Assembly: GCF_900143005.1 (NCBI RefSeq)
Contig: NZ_FRCS01000002.1
Coordinates: 496,001 to 560,000, forward strand
DNA: 64,000 nucleotides
Direction of reading: 5' to 3'
Origin: Cryptosporangium aurantiacum
Lineage (GTDB): Bacteria; Actinomycetota; Actinomycetes; Mycobacteriales; Cryptosporangiaceae
A model generated the notes under the pieces. That model was not told the origin of the DNA. It saw nothing but the letters and a program-made list of their open reading frames with translations, and searched no databases. Shown one piece after another: positions 32,501 through 40,675 of this stretch. Every line of letters begins with the position of its first letter. The first letter of the stretch is position 1. The position numbers and the translations under genes were made by a program.

Positions 32501-33372
32501 GCGACGAACGTCCCGATCGTGATGCGGTCGGTGAGCGCGAGCCACCCGCCGAGCGTGAGCACGGCGACCTGGCCGAGCTGCGGGAGCGCGGCGAGCGTCG
32601 GGGTGAGCACCGCGTTGATCCGCGCCGCGCGCATCCGGTCGGCGAACAGGCGCCTGGCCGTGCTCTCCAGCTCGACGATCTCGCGGGTCTCCTGGCCGAA
32701 GCCCTTCACGACCCGGACGCCGGTGACCGCCTCCTCGACCCGCTCGGCGACCTCACCGGCCCGCTGCTGGGCCGACCAGGTCGCCGGGAACAACCGCTGG
32801 CGGCTCCGGCCGGCGGCCCAGGCGACCGCGGGGGCGACCGCGAGCGATACCAGGGTCAGCGGCACCGAGAGCGAGAACATCGCGACGACCGCGATGACGA
32901 ACAGCAGCACCATGCCGAGCGAGAACGGGACGAACGCCAGGATGCCCTGCACCAGCTGCAGGTCGGAGATGGCTCTGGAGACGACCTGGCCGGTGCGCAA
33001 CGCGTCCTGGCGGGGACCGTCGAAGCGTTGCAGGGTCGTGAACACAGCGTTTCGCAGGTCGTGCTGGACGTCGAGCGAAAGCTTGCCCGCGGTGTACCGC
33101 CGCACGAACGTCGCACCGAACCGCAGCACGGCCAGACCGGCCAGGATGCTCGTGATCAGCGTGACCTTGTCGACCCGCCCATCGATCGCGTCGTCGATGG
33201 CTTCCCTGGTCAGCAGCGGTGCCACACCTTCCAGAAGGGTGGCACCGATCGAGGCGGCGATGACGCCGACGACGAGGCGGGGATGTGCCCAGCAGGCAGA
33301 GAAGAGGCGGCGGATCCATCCGGGGGAGGTGGGTGTGGGCACGTTACGGAGATTACTTCGCGGCTCCGACAT
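29524..33372 (-). CDS. Fused heterodimeric-type ABC exporter (TMD-NBD-TMD-NBD)
   Basis: 1282 residues: two complete half-exporters in one chain. Membrane domain 1 is about 25-310 and NBD1 about 340-590 (Walker A GPPGSGKST, signature LSGGQRQRIALARALL, Walker B LLLDDATSAVD). A charged/Gly linker with GGGRGGPGGFHGDQGG follows, then membrane domain 2 at about 700-990 and NBD2 at about 1020-1265 (GETGAGKST, LSAGQRQ, LLLDEATAALD). NBD1 has Glu for the Q-loop glutamine (GVVFEEAFLF) and Asp for the catalytic glutamate, so one ATP site is degenerate as in TM287/288- or BmrCD-type asymmetric exporters. Exporter of a drug, lipid or peptide is expected. The start ATG gives MSEPRSNLRNVP; a GTG 30 nt downstream is possible. 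Confidence 0.93.
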   Translation of the reverse strand: MSEPRSNLRNVPTPTSPGWIRRLFSACWAHPRLVVGVIAASIGATLLEGVAPLLTREAIDDAIDGRVDKVTLITSILAGLAVLRFGATFVRRYTAGKLSLDVQHDLRNAVFTTLQRFDGPRQDALRTGQVVSRAISDLQLVQGILAFVPFSLGMVLLFVIAVVAMFSLSVPLTLVSLAVAPAVAWAAGRSRQRLFPATWSAQQRAGEVAERVEEAVTGVRVVKGFGQETREIVELESTARRLFADRMRAARINAVLTPTLAALPQLGQVAVLTLGGWLALTDRITIGTFVAFAAYLATLAGATRVVSGLLTMGQLARAGVERVYDVIESRPGVVDDPNPMPLPDGPLGITLDRVEFGYTPDDTVLDRLSLDVRPGETLALVGPPGSGKSTVSLLLNRFYDVRGGEVALGGVDVRKVRLAELRGAIGVVFEEAFLFSDSVRANIAYGRPDATEAEVEAAARAVEAHGFITALPDGYDTLVGERGLTLSGGQRQRIALARALLTDPRVLLLDDATSAVDNVTEAAIHATLREVTADRTTILIAHRRSTLALADRVAVLDGGRVVDVGTQAELVERCALFRSLLAGPDEEGDVDPVGTQGAAPEPDAHGVTPALWPEVDDADDPLVAPTDDRAVQALEARASGAIRGGGRGGPGGFHGDQGGMPATPELLAQVRALPPATETPDLPGLDPRAADPEFRLGRLLGPVRLLLWATIALIAVDALATVAFPLLAQHAIDAGVVGGSGRQLALIGALGVLVVLVDWLAVRTQTVTASKAGEKVLYLLRIRSFAHLQRLGLDYYERELAGRIMTRMTTDVDALSTFLQTGLATAVVSVLTIVGVTAALLITDAGLALVALAVLPIVVIGTLIFRRLSAAAYEQARERVSIVNADFQENVSGMRVAQAYVREARSASDFADRSDAYRQSRMRAQTYIATFFPFVALLSDLAQAAVLAVGAHRIASGGVTPGILTAFLLYLGLFFQPIQQLSQVFDGYQQARIGLGRIGDLLRTPTSVSDAPDPTPIPDRLTGRVELREARFQYAGADTEALRGVSLTIEPGETVALVGETGAGKSTVLKLLARFYDVTDGAVLVDGVDVRRYRLADYRSRLGVVPQEPHLFTGDVASNVSYGRPASVPAQVEHASRAVGAIGMVGSIRGGFRHPVSERGGGLSAGQRQLVSLARAELVDPDLLLLDEATAALDPASEAVVLAAGDALSRRRTTVVIAHRLATAARADRIIVMADGQIAEQGTHADLVAADGVYARLWEEDGAAALAAEAAALGRPSVDAVG

Positions 33373-33395
33373 TCTGCCGGGCCGAGAATCGCGGG

Positions 33396-34337
33396 CTACC
33401 CGGCGAGGCTGGGGCCGACGAAGTCCGACGCGGACTTGTTCCGCAGGTGTGCCCGGTTCTGCGCGAACTGGCTGCGGTAGGTCGTCGCCGTCACCCCGAA
33501 GTGCGCCTTGAACCGCCGTGCGAAGTAGTTCTGGTCCGGCCACCCCACCGACTGGCCGATCTGCGTCACCGGCTCGTCGGTGTCCAGCAGCAGCTCCGCG
33601 GCCTTCTCCACGCGGTGCCGCGCCAGGTACGCCATCGGCGGCAACCCGGTCGCGGACTTGAACAACCGCACCAGGTAACCCGGTGTCAGGTGCAGCTCGT
33701 CGGCCAGCTCGGCCAGCGTCCACGGATACGCCGAACGCTCCTCCAGCAGCCGCATCGCGCCGAGCACGGCGGGGTGCGTCAGGCCGGCCGGTTCTCCCTC
33801 CCGCGCCGCCGCGGCAGCGCGCCCCACCACGCTGAGCGTCAGCGTCAACCGCGCGACCATGTCACCGCGGTGGGTCAGCGTCGACTCCGATCCCAGCTCG
33901 GCCAGCGCGTCCAGGTGGTCGACACATTCGGCCAACCGGGGGTCGGGTAACAGCGCGTTGAGCACCCCGCGCCGCTGCATCGCCATCGGACCGGTCCACA
34001 GCAGGTAACCCAACCCCGGATCGGCTCGCGACCACGCCAGCTCCCGGTGCAGGATCTCCGCACCGAAGCACAGGTTGTAGAGGCGTAAGTCGCTGCACTC
34101 CTCGTAGCTGTGCCACACGCCCGGCCGTAACACGACGACGTCGCCCCGGCGCAGCTGGTCCCGTCCGGCGGGAGATACGTGCGTCCCCTCGCCGCCGAGC
34201 ACAAAGGCCAGCTCGAAAAAGCTGTGCGTGTGGGTTTTCTGCACGGTCGTGTGGAGGTACCGAAGTGCCCGCGCTTGGGCGCCTTCGCGCAGGTAGAGGA
34301 GCCCACCCTTGGACTCGCCGACCGGGTCGACTCGCAT
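33396..34337 (-). CDS. AraC-family regulator with cupin sensor domain
   Basis: 313 residues from ATG (MRVDPVGESKGGLLYL). The N-terminal cupin/arabinose-binding-like half includes THTHSFFELAFVLGGEGTH (about 35-53) and GDVVVLRPGVWHSYE. The C-terminal AraC double helix-turn-helix is at about 205-300 (LAELADELHLTPGYLVRLFK and IGQSVGWPDQNYFARRFKAH). It is divergent from the rhamnoside uptake operon with 174 nt between starts, so it is probably its activator with rhamnose or a rhamnoside as effector. It ends 23 nt from the ABC exporter start on the same strand, so read-through is possible. Confidence 0.92.
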   Translation of the reverse strand: MRVDPVGESKGGLLYLREGAQARALRYLHTTVQKTHTHSFFELAFVLGGEGTHVSPAGRDQLRRGDVVVLRPGVWHSYEECSDLRLYNLCFGAEILHRELAWSRADPGLGYLLWTGPMAMQRRGVLNALLPDPRLAECVDHLDALAELGSESTLTHRGDMVARLTLTLSVVGRAAAAAREGEPAGLTHPAVLGAMRLLEERSAYPWTLAELADELHLTPGYLVRLFKSATGLPPMAYLARHRVEKAAELLLDTDEPVTQIGQSVGWPDQNYFARRFKAHFGVTATTYRSQFAQNRAHLRNKSASDFVGPSLAG

Positions 34338-34363
34338 GCTACCGACGCTACCGCGCGGCGACG

Positions 34364-34378
34364 CGAAAGTTAATTTCG
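34364..34378. promoter_or_regulatory. Candidate operator, palindrome CGAAAGTTAATTTCG
   Basis: Five-base perfect arms (CGAAA/TTTCG) around GTTAA, in an unusually AT-rich patch 27 nt upstream of the araC-type start and 134 nt before the permease operon. It could bind a dimeric regulator. Confidence 0.35.
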
Positions 34379-34451
34379 TGCTACCGCGGGCGCATCCAAG
34401 GCTATCGACGCCCCTGTGACGTAGCGCATGCTTCCTGGCCAAGACCAGTCG

Positions 34452-34465
34452 ATGGAACGTTTCAA
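34452..34465. promoter_or_regulatory. Candidate LacI-type operator TGGAACGTTTCA
   Basis: The core GGAACGTTTC differs by one base from the LacI/GalR-family consensus GAAACGTTTC. It lies about 50 nt upstream of the first sugar permease gene. A LacI repressor encoded elsewhere might add control to that of the AraC neighbour (inference). Confidence 0.3.
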
Positions 34466-34511
34466 TCGGCTCCCGGAATTCTGACAACGCTGTCCGCCCG
34501 GAGGTGAGGCC

Positions 34512-35465
34512 ATGCCCGCGCGCACGCGCACCCGGCCCGCGCAGTCCGCGTCGCCGCCGCCCGTCGACGACGCGCCGACCCGCCGACGCCCGCGCCGGAG
34601 GCCGAGCACGCTCTGGCTCTTCGTGATCCCGGCACTCGCGCTCTACACGTTCGTCGTCCTGATCCCGAGCGGACGCGGTGCGCTGCTCGCGTTCACCGAC
34701 TGGGACGGGCTGAGCCCGGACCGGGCCTGGGTCGGGCTGGAGAACTTCCGCGCGATCCTCGAGGACGACGACGCCCGCGCCGCGGTCGGCCAGACGCTGC
34801 TGGTGGCGGTCGCGATCACGATCGTCCAGAACGCGATCGGCCTGCTGCTCGCGCTGGGCGTCAACTCGCGGATCAAGAGCCGGAACGTGCTCCGGGTGTT
34901 CCTGTTCGCCCCCGCCGTGATGACGCCGGTCGTCGTCGGCGCGCTCTGGAAGAACCTGCTCGCCCCGGACGGCGCGGTGAACTCCGTCCTCGACGGCGTC
35001 GGGCTCGGCGGCCTGAAGCAGGACTGGCTCGGCGACCCGAACATCGCGATCTGGTCGGTCGTCGGCGTGATCGTCTGGCAGTTCGCCGGCTACTCGATGG
35101 TGATCTTCCTGGCCGGCCTGCAGGGCATCCCGCAGGACGTCTACGAGGCCGCCGAGGTGGACGGCGCCGGCCCGGTACGGCGGTTCCGGCATGTGGTGTT
35201 TCCGCTGCTCGCACCGGCTACGACGATCAACCTGATGCTGTCGATCATCGGCGGCCTCAAGCTGTTCGACCAGGTCTGGGTGATGACCGGAGGCGGTCCC
35301 GGCCACTCCAGCGAGACGCTCTCGACGCTGATCTACAAGGACGCGTTCCAGTTCGGCGAGTTCGCCTACAGCGTCGCGCTCGCGATCGTCCTGACGATCT
35401 TCGTCGCGCTCATCTCCAGCGGCCAGTACTGGCTGCTCCGTCGCCGGGAGGGGGCTGCCTCGTGA
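34512..35465 (+). CDS. Sugar ABC transporter permease (MalF/UgpA type)
   Basis: 317 residues. A basic, proline-rich N-terminus of about 35 residues precedes six membrane helices. The EAA loop that contacts the ATPase is YEAAEVDGAGPVRRFRHVVF (about 213-232). ATG follows GGAGGTGAGG. It pairs with the next permease (GTGA overlap) to form the carbohydrate channel; the ATPase subunit is not in this window, so a shared MsiK-type ATPase is likely, as is usual in actinobacteria. The rhamnosidase in the same operon suggests a rhamnose-containing oligosaccharide or glycoside as cargo. Confidence 0.93.
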   Translation: MPARTRTRPAQSASPPPVDDAPTRRRPRRRPSTLWLFVIPALALYTFVVLIPSGRGALLAFTDWDGLSPDRAWVGLENFRAILEDDDARAAVGQTLLVAVAITIVQNAIGLLLALGVNSRIKSRNVLRVFLFAPAVMTPVVVGALWKNLLAPDGAVNSVLDGVGLGGLKQDWLGDPNIAIWSVVGVIVWQFAGYSMVIFLAGLQGIPQDVYEAAEVDGAGPVRRFRHVVFPLLAPATTINLMLSIIGGLKLFDQVWVMTGGGPGHSSETLSTLIYKDAFQFGEFAYSVALAIVLTIFVALISSGQYWLLRRREGAAS

Positions 35466-36283
35466 GGACCTACAGCTGGCGCACGTTCGTCCTCGAGTTC
35501 GTGATGCTCGCGGTCACCGTGGCGTTCGCGTTCCCGCTCTACGTGCTGGTCAACCTGTCGCTCCGCGATCCGCAGGACCCGTCGTCCGCGGCCAGCCCGA
35601 CCACGTCGCCGACAACCCAGAACTACGCCGACGCCTGGCAGCAGGCCGGTCTCGGCGGGGCGATCGCGAACAGCGCGCTGGTGACGATCGCGAGCGTCAT
35701 CGTGATCGTGCTGGTCTCGTCGCTGGCGGCGTACGCGCTGGCTCGCTCGACCGCCGCCTGGTCTCGGGCGACGTTCCTGCTGGTCATGCTCGGGCTGCTG
35801 CTGCCGTTCCAGCTCGCGCTGCTGCCGCTCTACCAGACGATCCGCGACCTGCACCTGCTCGGGACGCCGTGGGCCCTGGTGCTGTTCTACAGCGGCCTCC
35901 AGGTGCCGTTCGCGACGTTCCTCTACGTCGGCTTCCTCCGCGCGCTGCCCCGCGACTACGAGGAGGCGGCGCTGCTGGACGGCTGCTCACCGTTCCAGGC
36001 GTTCCGCAGCGTCGTGTTCCCGCTGCTGCGGCCGGTCACGGGCACCGTCGTGATCCTCAACGCGGTCCTGGTCTGGAACGACTTCCTGACCCCGCTGCTC
36101 TATCTGAGCGGCAGCACCCAGCAGACGATCCCGGTCGCGATCTTCGGCTTCCTCGGCCAGTACGTCTCGCAGTGGGAGCTGGTCTTCGCCGGCCTGGTCA
36201 TCGGCTCGCTGCCGATCCTCGTCGTCTATTTCGCCATGCAACGCCACATCATCAAGGGCTTCGCCGGAGGGCTGAAGGGTTGA
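35462..36283 (+). CDS. Sugar ABC transporter permease (MalG/UgpE type)
   Basis: 273 residues from GTG overlapping the previous stop (GTGA). Six membrane helices, with the EAA loop YEEAALLDGCSPFQAFRSVV (about 163-182) and the typical C-terminal KGFAGGLKG. Second half of the permease dimer for the rhamnoside transporter. Its stop overlaps the region of the rhamnosidase ribosome site (GGAGG). Confidence 0.93.
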   Translation: MRTYSWRTFVLEFVMLAVTVAFAFPLYVLVNLSLRDPQDPSSAASPTTSPTTQNYADAWQQAGLGGAIANSALVTIASVIVIVLVSSLAAYALARSTAAWSRATFLLVMLGLLLPFQLALLPLYQTIRDLHLLGTPWALVLFYSGLQVPFATFLYVGFLRALPRDYEEAALLDGCSPFQAFRSVVFPLLRPVTGTVVILNAVLVWNDFLTPLLYLSGSTQQTIPVAIFGFLGQYVSQWELVFAGLVIGSLPILVVYFAMQRHIIKGFAGGLKG

Positions 36284-36285
36284 AC

Positions 36286-38913
36286 ATGCTGACCCCGTAC
36301 GCGCTGACCACTGATGGCCGCGCTGCGCCGCTCGGTATCGACGAGCGCACGCCGCTGCTGTCCTGGCGCCTGACATCCGAACGGCGTGGCGACGCGCAGA
36401 CGGCCTACCGGATCGTCGTGACCGAGAACGGCGTCACCCGCTGGGACACCGGCCGGGTCGAGAGCGCCGAGAACTCCGGCCTCGCCTACGACGGTCCGGC
36501 GCTGCACTCGCGCACCCGGTACGACTGGCGGGTCACGGTCTGGGACGCCGACGGCGCCGAGGCCGGGAGCGCCGAGTCCTGGTTCGAGACCGCCGTCCTG
36601 CACCCGGACGAGTGGGCCGGCGTCTGGATCGCCCGCGACCCGGACGTCCACCCGCCGTTCGACCCGCCGGTCGTGGACGACCTGACCGACCGCGTCCGGC
36701 ACCTGCCCGCACCACCGCACCTCCGTCGGGCCTTCCGGCTCTCCGAGAAGCCGACGAGGGCGCGGCTGTACGCCACCGCCCGCGGCGCCTACGAGCCCCG
36801 GGTGAACGGCTCCCGGATCGGTGACCGCGAGCTCGCGCCCGGCTGGACCGAGTACCGGACGCGCGTGCTCTACCAGACCTACGACGTCACCGACGCGCTG
36901 CAGGCCGGCGAGAACGTGCTGGGTGCGGTGCTCGCCGACGGCTGGTGGTCGGGCTTCGTCGGTTTCGACAGCCGCCACCAGGCCCAGCACTACGGTGACG
37001 CGCCGCAGTTCCTCGCGCAGCTGGTCGTCGAGTTCGCCGACGGCTCGACCCGCACGATCGCCACCGACTCCGAGTGGGTCGAGCGTCCGGGCGCGATCCG
37101 CTACGCCGACATGCTGATGGGCCAGTACGAGGACGCGACCCAGGCGATCCCCGGCTGGGACACCCCCGGCTACGACGCGAGCTCCTGGACACCCGTCAAA
37201 ATCGTCGACGAAAAGCCAGGGGCGCTCGTCGCCGAGCCCGACGAGCCGATCCGGGTCACCGAGGACCTGCACCCGGTCTCGGTGACCGCGCTGACCGACG
37301 GACGCCACCTCGTCGACTTCGGCCAGAACATGGTCGGCCGGGTCCGGCTGACGATCCACGGCGCGAAGGCCGGCCGGCGAATCCGCCTCCGCCACGCCGA
37401 GGTGCTGGAGGACGGCGAGCTCTACCTGGAGAACCTCCGCACCGCCGAAGCCACCGACATCTACCTCGCCGGAGGCGCCGCGACCGAGGTGTTCGAGCCG
37501 TCGTTCACGTTCCACGGCTTCCGGTACGTCGAGATCGTGGGCTACCCCGGCCAGCTCCACGCGCGGGACGTCGTCGGCCGGGTACTGCACAGCGACACCC
37601 CGTTCACCGGCTCGTTCGAGTGCGACGACGAGACCGTCAACCAGCTGTACCGCAACATCCGCTGGGGACAGCGCGGCAACTGGGTGTCGGTGCCGACCGA
37701 CTGCCCGCAGCGCGACGAGCGGCTCGGCTGGCTCGCGGACGCGCAGATCTTCGCGCCGACCGCGATGCGCAACGCCGACGTCCAGGCGTTCTTCGCCCGC
37801 TGGCTGACCGACGTGCAGGCCGCCGCGACCCCGGAGGGCGCGTTCCCGGACATCGCACCGAAGGTCGCGATGATCACCGAGGGCGCGCCGGCCTGGGGCG
37901 ACGCCGGTGTGATCATTCCCTGGCTCCTCTACCGGGTCTACGGCGACAAGCGGACGCTCGAGCGGTCGTTCGACTCGATGACCGCCTGGATCGCGCACGT
38001 CCACCGCCACAACCCGGACCTGGTCTGGCGCCACCGCACCGGCAACAACTACGGCGACTGGCTCCAGGTGGACGCCGATACACCGCGCGACCTCCTGGCC
38101 ACGGCGTACTTCGCGCAAAGCACCGCGCTGGTCGCCGCCGCGGCACGCGTCCTCGGGAAAGACGCGAAGCCGTACGAGGACCTGCACGAACGCATCAAGG
38201 AGGCGTTCAACGACGCGTTCGTCGAAGACGACGGCCGAGTCACCGGCGACACCCAGACCGGCTACCTGCTCGCGCTCGCGTTCGACCTGCTGCCCTCGCA
38301 CCTGACCGAACCGGCGGCAGCGCGGCTGGCCGCCGACGTCGAGAAGCGCGACAACCACCTGACCACCGGTTTTGTCGGCGTCGCGCTGCTCTGCCCGGTG
38401 CTGGCCCGGCACGGACGCGCGGACCTGGCGTACGCCCTGCTGCACCAGGACACCTATCCGTCCTGGGGGTACTCGATCGTCCACGGCGCGACCACGATCT
38501 GGGAGCGCTGGGACGGCTGGACCGCCGATCGAGGCTTCCAGGCCGCGCAGATGAACTCGTTCAACCACTACAGCCTCGGTTCGATCGGCGACTGGCTCTA
38601 CGGCGGCGTCGCCGGCATCGACCAGGCGCCCGGCTCGGTCGGGTACCGCGAATTGCTGCTCCGCCCCACCGTCGGCGGGCTCCTGACCTGGGCAAAGGCG
38701 AGCCAGGAGACGGTTCGCGGCCGGGTCTCCAGCGGGTGGCGGATCCAGGGCGACGACGTCGTCGTCGAGGTCGAGATCCCGCCGGGCGCCACCGCGGACC
38801 TGCTCGTCCCCACGTCCGACCCCGCTTCGATCCGGGACGAGAACGGCGAAGCCGTTCCTGGCCCGGAGCTCCGGCTGGGATCCGGCACCTATCGATTCAC
38901 CGCGTCCCGATAA
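36286..38913 (+). CDS. GH78 alpha-L-rhamnosidase
   Basis: 875 residues, standard for bacterial GH78. Domain order: N-terminal fibronectin-like part (about 20-110), lectin-like Bac_rhamnosid_N (about 150-310), Bac_rhamnosid (about 325-420), the (alpha/alpha)6 catalytic barrel (about 430-770) and a C-terminal beta domain. The catalytic region DCPQRDERLGWLADAQ (about 472-487) contains the family's acidic residues. No signal peptide: it starts MLTPYALTTDGRAAPL, so hydrolysis occurs in the cytoplasm after uptake by the neighbouring ABC transporter. ATG at 36286 follows GGAGG; it starts 3 nt after the second permease. Confidence 0.94.
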   Translation: MLTPYALTTDGRAAPLGIDERTPLLSWRLTSERRGDAQTAYRIVVTENGVTRWDTGRVESAENSGLAYDGPALHSRTRYDWRVTVWDADGAEAGSAESWFETAVLHPDEWAGVWIARDPDVHPPFDPPVVDDLTDRVRHLPAPPHLRRAFRLSEKPTRARLYATARGAYEPRVNGSRIGDRELAPGWTEYRTRVLYQTYDVTDALQAGENVLGAVLADGWWSGFVGFDSRHQAQHYGDAPQFLAQLVVEFADGSTRTIATDSEWVERPGAIRYADMLMGQYEDATQAIPGWDTPGYDASSWTPVKIVDEKPGALVAEPDEPIRVTEDLHPVSVTALTDGRHLVDFGQNMVGRVRLTIHGAKAGRRIRLRHAEVLEDGELYLENLRTAEATDIYLAGGAATEVFEPSFTFHGFRYVEIVGYPGQLHARDVVGRVLHSDTPFTGSFECDDETVNQLYRNIRWGQRGNWVSVPTDCPQRDERLGWLADAQIFAPTAMRNADVQAFFARWLTDVQAAATPEGAFPDIAPKVAMITEGAPAWGDAGVIIPWLLYRVYGDKRTLERSFDSMTAWIAHVHRHNPDLVWRHRTGNNYGDWLQVDADTPRDLLATAYFAQSTALVAAAARVLGKDAKPYEDLHERIKEAFNDAFVEDDGRVTGDTQTGYLLALAFDLLPSHLTEPAAARLAADVEKRDNHLTTGFVGVALLCPVLARHGRADLAYALLHQDTYPSWGYSIVHGATTIWERWDGWTADRGFQAAQMNSFNHYSLGSIGDWLYGGVAGIDQAPGSVGYRELLLRPTVGGLLTWAKASQETVRGRVSSGWRIQGDDVVVEVEIPPGATADLLVPTSDPASIRDENGEAVPGPELRLGSGTYRFTASR

Positions 38914-38943
38914 CCCCCACAACCCCCTCCCGGGAGGACACCG

Positions 38944-40212
38944 ATGTCCAGAAAGCGGTTTCTCGCCACTGCCGTACTCGCCGCGAGCGTTGCGCTCAGT
39001 GCGGCGTGTTCCGGCGGCACGAACGCTGCCAACGAGGGCGGCGACGGCGACACGCTGCGCGTCTCGTCCGTCGCCACCGACCGGGTCGGCACCGAGGCGC
39101 TGATCGCCGCGTTCAAGAAGACCCACCCGAACGTGAAGATCACGACCTCGTACGCCGACACCGACCAGTACCAGAGCACGCTGCGCACGCAGCTGGCCAG
39201 CGGTACTGCCCCGGACGTGTTCTTCGCCTGGCCCGGCAACGGCAACCCGGGCGCGATCGAGGTGCTGGCCCCGACCGGCTACATCGAGGACCTGTCGGAC
39301 CGGCCCTGGGTCAAGGACATCCCGAGCGGCATCAAGCCGGTCACCGAGGTCGAGGGCAAGACCTACGTCGTCCCGCTCACGTTCGCCGGCATCGGCGCGC
39401 TCTACAACAAGAAGGCGCTGGCCGACATCGGCGGCAAGGAGCCGACGACGTGGACCGAGATGCTGACGCTCTGCGACACCGCGAAGTCCAAGGGCAAGCC
39501 GCTGTTCGCGCTCGGCAACCAGACCAACTGGGTCACCCAGCTGGCCGACTACGCGCTGGCCGCGACGCTGGTCTACGGCAAGACGCCGGACTTCGCGCAG
39601 CAGATGAAGGACGGCAAGGCCACGTTCGCCGGCTCGGCGTGGAAGACCGCGCTCGACCAGTACCTGGAGATGGACAAGCGCGGCTGCTTCTCGGCCAACC
39701 CGCTCGGCACGTCGGTGGAGAACGCGGTCTCGCAGGTCGCCGCCGGTAAGTCGGTCGGCATGATCCACGTGACCTCGGGCCTCAACCAGCTCAAGGCCGA
39801 GGCTCCGAGCGGCACCGAGTTCGGCATGTTCGCGGTGCCCGCCACCGACACCGCGGCCGACACCCAGATGCCCGGTGCGGCGGGTGGCTCGTACGCGGTG
39901 AACGCGAAGGCGAAGAACTCTGACCTCGCGCACGAGTTCATCGACTTCCTGGCCACTCCCGAGGCGGTCAACATCTACGCCCAGGAGACCGGCAACCTGC
40001 CGGGCCTGCCGAACGACCAGTTCAAGGCCGACCCCGCGCTGCAGCCGCTGATCGACGCGCAGAAGGCGGGCAAGACGGTGCCGTTCATGGACCAGCTCTG
40101 GCCCAACCCGAAGGTCCAGAACGAGCACTTCGCCGCGATCCAGGACATGTTCGCGGGTAAGGCGACCCCGGACCAGGTTCTCGCGCGAATGGACGAGGCC
40201 TACAAGGGCTGA
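38944..40212 (+). CDS. Sugar ABC transporter substrate-binding lipoprotein
   Basis: 422 residues. Lipoprotein signal MSRKRFLATAVLAASVALSA with the lipobox cysteine at C22 (LSAAC). The mature part is a type 1 extracellular solute-binding protein (about 40-400), with SGTAPDVFFAWPGN and GAAGGSYAVN features of cluster B sugar binders. It is the last gene of the operon, 30 nt after the rhamnosidase and behind GGGAGG, whereas most such operons begin with the binding protein. A strong terminator follows. Confidence 0.93.
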   Translation: MSRKRFLATAVLAASVALSAACSGGTNAANEGGDGDTLRVSSVATDRVGTEALIAAFKKTHPNVKITTSYADTDQYQSTLRTQLASGTAPDVFFAWPGNGNPGAIEVLAPTGYIEDLSDRPWVKDIPSGIKPVTEVEGKTYVVPLTFAGIGALYNKKALADIGGKEPTTWTEMLTLCDTAKSKGKPLFALGNQTNWVTQLADYALAATLVYGKTPDFAQQMKDGKATFAGSAWKTALDQYLEMDKRGCFSANPLGTSVENAVSQVAAGKSVGMIHVTSGLNQLKAEAPSGTEFGMFAVPATDTAADTQMPGAAGGSYAVNAKAKNSDLAHEFIDFLATPEAVNIYAQETGNLPGLPNDQFKADPALQPLIDAQKAGKTVPFMDQLWPNPKVQNEHFAAIQDMFAGKATPDQVLARMDEAYKG

Positions 40213-40231
40213 TCCGCTCCGGATACAGCAA

Positions 40232-40274
40232 GGCGGGGCGGCCCCGAAGGGGTCGTCCCGCCGTTCTCTCTTTG
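40232..40274 (+). terminator. Rho-independent terminator of the rhamnoside operon
   Basis: Arms GGCGGGGCGGCCCC and GGGGTCGTCCCGCC pair over 14 bp with two G-U wobbles and a GAA loop, then GTTCTCTCTTT. It lies 20 nt after the binding-protein stop and separates it from the convergent small gene. Confidence 0.85.
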
Positions 40275-40281
40275 TCGGGCG

Positions 40282-40497
40282 TCAGTTAGCGGTGAGTTGC
40301 AGCGCCCAGCGCATCCGATCGGCCGCCACCTCGGGGTGCTCGCCGTATTCGGCGGCGAGCCAGCAGGCGCAGCCGGTGGGACCACCGAAGCTCCGCAGGC
40401 TGTCGTCGATCGCGGCTTCCACCTGAGCGGGGGTGGGGTGCTCGGACGGTTGCAGCGGGCTGACGAACAGCGCCTCGGCCGCCACTGCAAGCGACAT
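40282..40497 (-). CDS. Small conserved-looking protein of unknown function
   Basis: 71 residues: MSLAVAAEALFVSPLQPSEH, then a helical part with TGCACWLAAEYGEHPEVA and MRWALQLTAN. Two cysteines (CAC) sit mid-sequence. The ATG has GGAAGGACG upstream and a terminator hairpin lies on its other side, so it looks like a real gene and not a shadow. Similar short acidic proteins that begin MSLA..EALF.SPLQPS and carry a GC-A-W/A-V-A-A-E-F/Y-G core are, as I recall, common in actinobacteria, but I know of no function. Confidence 0.65.
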   Translation of the reverse strand: MSLAVAAEALFVSPLQPSEHPTPAQVEAAIDDSLRSFGGPTGCACWLAAEYGEHPEVAADRMRWALQLTAN

Positions 40498-40675
40498 CTA
40501 GATCACGTCCTTCCTTTCCGTGGACATTGTGACTATCGACACTTCGCCCTCAAACTGGTGGACAATGCCGTAGTAAGCCATTCATTCCTACCTCATTCAC
40601 GCCGAACCAACGCCTCTAACTCGCGTGACGAGGTCATTCGGTTACCCCGCTAAGCTGCTCCATCGGAGGTGGAGC

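Noticed and set aside
28582-33480. Very long open frame on the plus strand (about 1600 codons)
   Set aside because: It lies antisense to the M20 peptidase and the ABC exporter, has Arg/Asp/Gln-rich composition with no domains, and arises from high GC3 of the opposite strand.
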